DNA of 10,076 bases from Candidatus Competibacteraceae bacterium (GTDB lineage: Bacteria > Pseudomonadota > Gammaproteobacteria > Competibacterales > Competibacteraceae), in NCBI GenBank assembly GCA_003527885.1, contig DPWB01000315.1, positions 510 through 10,585 on the forward strand. Reading direction: 5' to 3'. The position numbers were made by a program, and so were the translations under genes. The notes beneath the pieces are model-generated. The model did no database searches. It worked only from the letters and a program-made list of their open reading frames with translations, and had not been told where the DNA came from. This document shows positions 6,541 through 10,076 of the stretch, piece after piece. Each line of letters opens with the position of its first letter. Within the stretch, counting starts at the first letter, position 1.

Positions 6541-7019
6541 GGGCGACCACCGAGCACGAGACGGGCGTTGACTTGGCCGGGGATATCCGTGCGGTCGACG
6601 CTGAGGCTGTTGATGGTGATGCGGTAATCGTGTTCCAGCGCCCCGAGCCACGGGATGAGCTTGTCGAACTCGACGGCGTCCAGTTGGGCGCTGAGCTTGT
6701 CATCGCCTTGCGGCGCGACCCGTTTCAAGGCGTTACCCAACCCCGCGGCTCGCGCCGTCTGATCCACCAGAGTGAGCAGGGAGCGACCGTCCGTGGGTTG
6801 CGCGCCGGCGATGCCGTGCAGGCGCTTGACCTCTTGGGCCGCCTGCCGCATCCAGGCCAAATCGGCGCGCTGTTCGGCGACGCTTTGTCGGAGCCGGCGA
6901 TTGCTGGTTTGGAAAGGCTCCCACACCAGCAGGTAGAACAACACTAGCAGGGTCAACACCACCCCGCCCGCCAGCAGGCCGCGTTCGCGGGTGCTGAGAG
7001 TGTCCCACCAGGCCTTCAT
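6537..7019 (-). CDS. gspM: Type II secretion system inner-membrane protein M (GspM)
   Basis: A 160-residue bitopic inner-membrane protein, the usual GspM size. The first residues are MKAWWDTLSTRERGLL, a pattern common to GspM ('W..L..RER.ll'). One transmembrane helix spans about 14-33, then a coiled-coil-like segment (about 36-68) and a periplasmic ferredoxin-like domain (about 75-155, with LLTLVDQTARAAGL and FDKLIPWLGAL). GspM pairs with GspL in the assembly platform that couples the ATPase GspE to the pseudopilus. The ATG overlaps the gspL stop in ATGA, and a GAAGAAGG stretch lies about 8 bases upstream, so translation is probably coupled. The stop overlaps the gspN start. Confidence 0.9.
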   Translation of the reverse strand: MKAWWDTLSTRERGLLAGGVVLTLLVLFYLLVWEPFQTSNRRLRQSVAEQRADLAWMRQAAQEVKRLHGIAGAQPTDGRSLLTLVDQTARAAGLGNALKRVAPQGDDKLSAQLDAVEFDKLIPWLGALEHDYRITINSLSVDRTDIPGQVNARLVLGGRP

Positions 7020-8215
7020 GACGCCGCCTTCTTCAGGATGACCTTGCTTTCAATCTGCCCTTCCCGCTGGGTGGTGCGCATTTCGGCGTGCAGTCCGGGT
7101 TGCTGGTTGAGCTGTTGCCGCAATTGGTCCAGCGCCGCCGGGTTACCGCCCTGCAAGGATAAATCCAATTGGCCATCGCGATAGCTGAAGCCGCGCAGGA
7201 TGACATCCTGGAAGTTGGTGACCGGTTGCGCGCCGCGATCCAGCAATTCCAGAAAAGTGCCGGCGGTGGCGGTGTTCGGGCGCAACTCTCGCAGGTGAGC
7301 TTCCATCTGAACTTTGGGGTTCACGATGCGGGTCGATTCGGGGACCGCGTTCTTGTACACGCGCTCCATCTCGGCGCCGAGCATGACCAGCTCTCGTTGC
7401 AACCGTTCGTGTTGGTAAAGGGTGGTGACGCCCTGCACCAGCAGACATGATCCCGCCAGCGCCGCGGCGGTCCGCCAGGGGCGGAGCCAGCGCCCCCAGT
7501 GGTTTTGCCGGCCGTACGGGCCTTGCAGCAGGTTGAGCGCGGCGCCCGACTGAAAAGCCGAGGCAAACAGCGGCAAGGCTTCGACAGGCTCCGTTTCGAT
7601 GTGGCGTTCGATGTCGGCCAAGGCCGGTTCGGAGAGCTGCGCGGCGTTCCGTCCCCAGATGCGCAAGCGTTGCGGCCGGTCGGCGCCCGCTTCGATCAGG
7701 GTTCGATCCAGCAGCAGCCCCAGCGTATCCCGCTCCGTGGCGAAACCCGCCCAGCGACCGACCCGCACCACGGCTCGCCGGTCTTCCAGCAGCACGCTCC
7801 AGTCGCCCTCCTGCCAGGGAACGAGCAGGATGTCCGGGATGACGGCGGCCGGAGCGATCCCGGTTTGGTGGCACATATCCAGCCAAGCGCGCAGCGCGCT
7901 GTGGTTGACGATCGCCACGGGCAGCCGGTCGCCCTCCGGCGCGTTGCCCAGAACGAAGTGTAGCGCCTCGATATCCTCGACCAATTGATCTTCCAGCGCG
8001 TAGGGGATGGCCCGGGCCCAGGTAGCCCGTTTGCGGCTGGGTACGGTCACCGGGTTCAGCATGATCGCCTCGCCCGGCGCGACTAAAATCTGTCGCGCGC
8101 CGGCGGTTTCCGCGGCGAGTTCGGAGAGCGCGCCGCGCCGGATGCCGCCATCGGGACGCCGCCATTCGGCCTGCTCGGAGGAAAGCAATCGGAAAAAAAG
8201 CGATTGGGCGGGCAA
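7016..8215 (-). CDS. gspL: Type II secretion system protein L (GspL)
   Basis: A 399-residue protein matching GspL in size and layout. Residues about 1-235 are the cytoplasmic actin-like domain that binds GspE, with IMLNPVTVPSRKRATWARAI, PYALEDQLVEDIEALHF, and the closing NLLQGPYGRQNHWGRWLRPWR. One transmembrane helix follows (about 248-267). Residues about 270-330 are a periplasmic linker and about 330-399 a ferredoxin-like domain (PVTNFQDVILRGFSYRDG) that contacts GspM. The start is a TTG at 8215; AGGA (8226-8229) lies 10 bases upstream within the end of gspK, and no ATG or GTG fits better. The start lies only 6 bases after the gspK stop. Confidence 0.92.
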   Translation of the reverse strand: MPAQSLFFRLLSSEQAEWRRPDGGIRRGALSELAAETAGARQILVAPGEAIMLNPVTVPSRKRATWARAIPYALEDQLVEDIEALHFVLGNAPEGDRLPVAIVNHSALRAWLDMCHQTGIAPAAVIPDILLVPWQEGDWSVLLEDRRAVVRVGRWAGFATERDTLGLLLDRTLIEAGADRPQRLRIWGRNAAQLSEPALADIERHIETEPVEALPLFASAFQSGAALNLLQGPYGRQNHWGRWLRPWRTAAALAGSCLLVQGVTTLYQHERLQRELVMLGAEMERVYKNAVPESTRIVNPKVQMEAHLRELRPNTATAGTFLELLDRGAQPVTNFQDVILRGFSYRDGQLDLSLQGGNPAALDQLRQQLNQQPGLHAEMRTTQREGQIESKVILKKAAS

Positions 8216-8221
8216 AGTTGT

Positions 8222-9430
8222 TTAGTCCTGGTTGCCAAAGCTGCGCCGCAGGGCGCGGACACCGTTCTTCGTTCGATATAAAGTACTGTATAACATCGCG
8301 CGCCCGTCGCCCACCCGCGCCTCGGCCCGCAATAAAAAATGTTGGGTGGCGACGCTGAGTTGGTTCTTCAGGGTGGCGTCTACGGTCAGCTCGGCCGCGT
8401 TCAGAAACTCGTCCACGTTTTTGTAGCCCTCCGCTGGCCGGTTTTTCAACAACTGCTCCATTTCCTTGGAGTCCTTACCTTCCGCCAAGGCCGCCAGCAC
8501 CTGCGCCGGCGCGGTATTGACGTTCAAAGGCGTCTTGGAAGGCAACGCGCAAACCAGCGGCGCCAGTTTATCGTAAGCGTTCTGATCCATGCCTTTGATC
8601 AGCCGTAGCTCCGTCACGCTCGACAGGGGTCGGTTGGCGGCCAGATAAGCCGGGGTCAGGACGTTGTAATCGCTATCTTCGGCGCCGTCGGGAAAGATGG
8701 GGTCTTGATCGGGATCGATCCAGTCAACGATAGCCTGCGCCAGTTCGGGTTTGAGTTCGAGCGCGCTAAGCAGACGCTGAAAAACTTGATATTGCGCTTG
8801 GTTCAAGCGCGCTTTGCCCTTGACCTCGTCTTGATCTAGATCGCTGGCCGATTGTGCTGAAGACGGATTTTTGGGCGTGACCCCTTCCTTGGCGGCGGCC
8901 TGCGGGTCTTGGCGCGATTTCGCGGGGTCTTTGGCGTCTTTCGACGTATTTTCCGGGTTGGCGTCCGGGTTGGCGTCCGGGTTGGCGTCTTCGGAGTCGG
9001 CTGCGCTCGCCGAGGAAGCCGACTGCCATAAGTTGTTGAGATTGAAACAACCTTGAAGATCGCGGAGTTGGGCCGAGAGCACGCCGTCCTTGACCGGCAA
9101 GACCGATGATGCGTTAGCCCATTCCTCATGGAGGTGGTCGGTCTCGTTCTGCTGGCTGTCGCGGGCTAAAACGAGGGCCGCCCACTGTTCGATGGCCAGG
9201 GTATACAGCCGGGCTTGCTGCTGGTGTTGGAGAACCGTGCTGCGACGGATGGCGATCTGTTGCAGGGCGGCGAGGCTGGTCGCGGTAACGCTGGCCAGAA
9301 AGACGATCAGCAAGACCGTAATCAGCGCGACGCCGGTTTGCGAGCGCCCGGAACCGGCTAGCCGCACGGCCGACGGAGGGCGGCCGGACCCAGCGTTAAC
9401 CGGGCAGGGGCAACAAGCGGCTGATTTCAC
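8222..9430 (-). CDS. gspK: Type II secretion system minor pseudopilin K (GspK)
   Basis: GspK caps the pseudopilus tip with GspI and GspJ. The prepilin motif is TG|VALITVLLIVFLASV, cut after Gly33; as usual for GspK there is no Glu at +5. The large alpha domain is clear: QAIVDWIDPDQDP (about 232-244), GAEDSDYN, AYLAANRPLSSVTELRLIKGM (262-281) and LNVNTAPAQVLAAL (302-315). Asp-rich stretches could be the calcium sites known from GspK. Cys128 and Cys294 might pair. Oddities: a polar low-complexity insert of about 65 residues (137-205, Asp/Ala/Asn/Pro/Lys-rich, with a triple DANP repeat) makes it 402 residues against roughly 320 in typical members. The GTG at 9430 has GGAGG (9437-9441) six bases upstream and overlaps gspJ by 35 bases, giving a long 33-residue leader; a GTG at 9367 would give a shorter leader but has no ribosome binding site. 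Confidence 0.94.
   Translation of the reverse strand: MKSAACCPCPVNAGSGRPPSAVRLAGSGRSQTGVALITVLLIVFLASVTATSLAALQQIAIRRSTVLQHQQQARLYTLAIEQWAALVLARDSQQNETDHLHEEWANASSVLPVKDGVLSAQLRDLQGCFNLNNLWQSASSASAADSEDANPDANPDANPENTSKDAKDPAKSRQDPQAAAKEGVTPKNPSSAQSASDLDQDEVKGKARLNQAQYQVFQRLLSALELKPELAQAIVDWIDPDQDPIFPDGAEDSDYNVLTPAYLAANRPLSSVTELRLIKGMDQNAYDKLAPLVCALPSKTPLNVNTAPAQVLAALAEGKDSKEMEQLLKNRPAEGYKNVDEFLNAAELTVDATLKNQLSVATQHFLLRAEARVGDGRAMLYSTLYRTKNGVRALRRSFGNQD
8953..8988. repeat. Three tandem 12-base repeats inside gspK
   Basis: CCGGGTTGGCGT occurs three times head to tail without mismatch. On the minus strand each unit adds one Asp-Ala-Asn-Pro to the insert of GspK. The repeat number is a multiple of whole codons, so slippage would change the linker length without breaking the frame. 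Confidence 0.9.
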
Positions 9431-10046
9431 CCCAATCCTCCAGGGTCAAGCTGATTTCGACCGCGCGGGGCAGCGCGTCGAGATTTTTTCGAGCGACATT
9501 TTCGGCGCCGATTCCACCGCCATGACCGCTTCCGCCGCCATCGCTGGCAGTCGCCGGCCAGTCGTTTTGCCATTCCTTGCCTTCGAGAAAGCGGACTCGG
9601 AATTCCCGGACCCGCTCCAGCAACAGGGTTTCACGCGGTTCGCTCAAACCGCCGCGATCCAGGACATCCCAATAGAGCCGCCACAGGCGTCCGTCCCGCA
9701 GCCGATAAGCGACTCGCTGCAAGCCGGCGCGCGACTGGCCGAGCGGGTTGTCCCAGCCGGCGCGCGTCAGGGTCAGCCGGTCGTTGGCCAGTTCGCCGCC
9801 GAGCAGCGCGGCCTGCGGTTCGCCGTATTCGTCGCGAATGGCGCGCGGCACCGCCTGCTCGATATCCTGCTCCAGCCGGAAAACCGCCAGTTGCACGGCC
9901 GCCAGCCGGCGGCTTTGGGTCTCCACGACGCTGCGGGTGACCAGCACGTTGTGCAGGCCGCTGTAGGCGGCGGTGGCCATGATGGCGAACACCGCCAGGG
10001 CGACCAGCAGCTCCAGCAACGTGAAACCGCGCGCCGCGAGTTTCAT
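9396..10046 (-). CDS. gspJ: Type II secretion system minor pseudopilin J (GspJ)
   Basis: A 216-residue minor pseudopilin. The class III signal is very clear: MKLAARG|FTLLELLVALAVFAIMA, cut after Gly7, with Phe at +1 (to be methylated) and Glu at +5 by the prepilin peptidase GspO. The periplasmic beta domain shows GspJ features: VQLAVFRLEQDIEQAVPRAI, then RLTLTRAGWDNPLGQSRAGL, QRVAYRLRDGRLWRLYWDVLDR and LLERVREFRVRFLEGKEWQNDWP. A glycine-rich insert GGGSGHGGGIG lies at about 170-180, before the last strands (PRAVEISLTLEDWGEI). GspJ assembles with GspI and GspK at the pseudopilus tip. The ATG lies in ATGA overlapping the end of the upstream frame (probably gspI), and the end overlaps gspK by 35 bases. 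Confidence 0.94.
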   Translation of the reverse strand: MKLAARGFTLLELLVALAVFAIMATAAYSGLHNVLVTRSVVETQSRRLAAVQLAVFRLEQDIEQAVPRAIRDEYGEPQAALLGGELANDRLTLTRAGWDNPLGQSRAGLQRVAYRLRDGRLWRLYWDVLDRGGLSEPRETLLLERVREFRVRFLEGKEWQNDWPATASDGGGSGHGGGIGAENVARKNLDALPRAVEISLTLEDWGEISRLLPLPG

Positions 10047-10076
10047 GGCGGAGGCTTGGGCTTGGCCGTCGGAACC
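10043..10076 (-). CDS. gspI: Probable 3' end of gspI (minor pseudopilin I)
   Basis: Only the last ten codons and the stop are inside the window (VPTAKPKPPP, TGA at 10043-10045). The stop overlaps the gspJ ATG in ATGA, the same coupling used at the gspL/M junction, and gspI normally precedes gspJ. The identity is inferred from gene order alone; the Pro/Lys-rich tail itself is not diagnostic. Confidence 0.45.
   Translation of the reverse strand, partial: VPTAKPKPPP

Noticed and set aside
7143..8165. 340-codon open frame on the same strand inside gspL in another frame.
   Set aside because: It is Arg/Gly/Ala-rich without domains and fully overlaps gspL, whose family match is strong; it is a GC-rich frame shadow.
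1..10076. CRISPR array, tRNA, rRNA, integrase, attachment site or replication origin.
   Set aside because: No regularly spaced repeats, tRNA-like or rRNA-like sequence, or integrase motifs were seen on either strand; the only mobile-element trace is the IS5 fragment.

Overview
The window looks like chromosomal DNA of a GC-rich gammaproteobacterium. It carries the second half of a type II secretion system (T2SS) operon in classical order, a FimV-type polar scaffold protein with a LysM domain, and a MltD-like lytic transglycosylase lipoprotein. The genus cannot be fixed from the sequence. A Competibacter-like or methylotroph-like gammaproteobacterium would fit, but that is a guess.

Layout. Bases 1-411 (+) are the 3' end of a glucoamylase-like (PF10091-type) protein. 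A 199-base gap with a long-range inverted repeat leads to a MaoC/hot-dog-fold acyl dehydratase-like gene (611-1066, +). Bases 1067-1720 hold no intact gene. They contain two decayed minus-strand remnants: the N-terminal third of an IS5-family transposase (about 1112-1311, frameshifted) and the N-terminal half of a response-regulator receiver domain (1330-1647). An AT-rich patch (about 1677-1765) and a roughly 275-base leader with several strong hairpins then precede fimV (2043-4364, +). A 17-bp-stem hairpin at 4384-4419 separates fimV from the convergent minus-strand block.

The minus strand is read right to left: the end of gspI (10043-10076), gspJ, gspK, gspL, gspM and gspN, then a lytic transglycosylase lipoprotein (4434-5678). 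The gsp genes are tightly coupled: 4-base ATGA or GTGA overlaps at I/J, L/M and M/N, a 35-base overlap at J/K, and 6 bases between K and L. They encode minor pseudopilins (I, J, K), the inner-membrane assembly platform (L, M) and the accessory protein N.

How they may work together. The T2SS exports folded periplasmic proteins through the outer membrane. GspI/J/K start and cap the pseudopilus, and GspL/M link it to the cytoplasmic ATPase. The transglycosylase could remodel peptidoglycan around the complex. FimV binds peptidoglycan through LysM and organises polar type IV pili and related machines. I see no clearly new biological system. The least explained parts are the structured fimV leader, the low-complexity insert and long leader of GspK, the MaoC-like protein lacking the expected catalytic Asp, and the decayed receiver/transposase patch.
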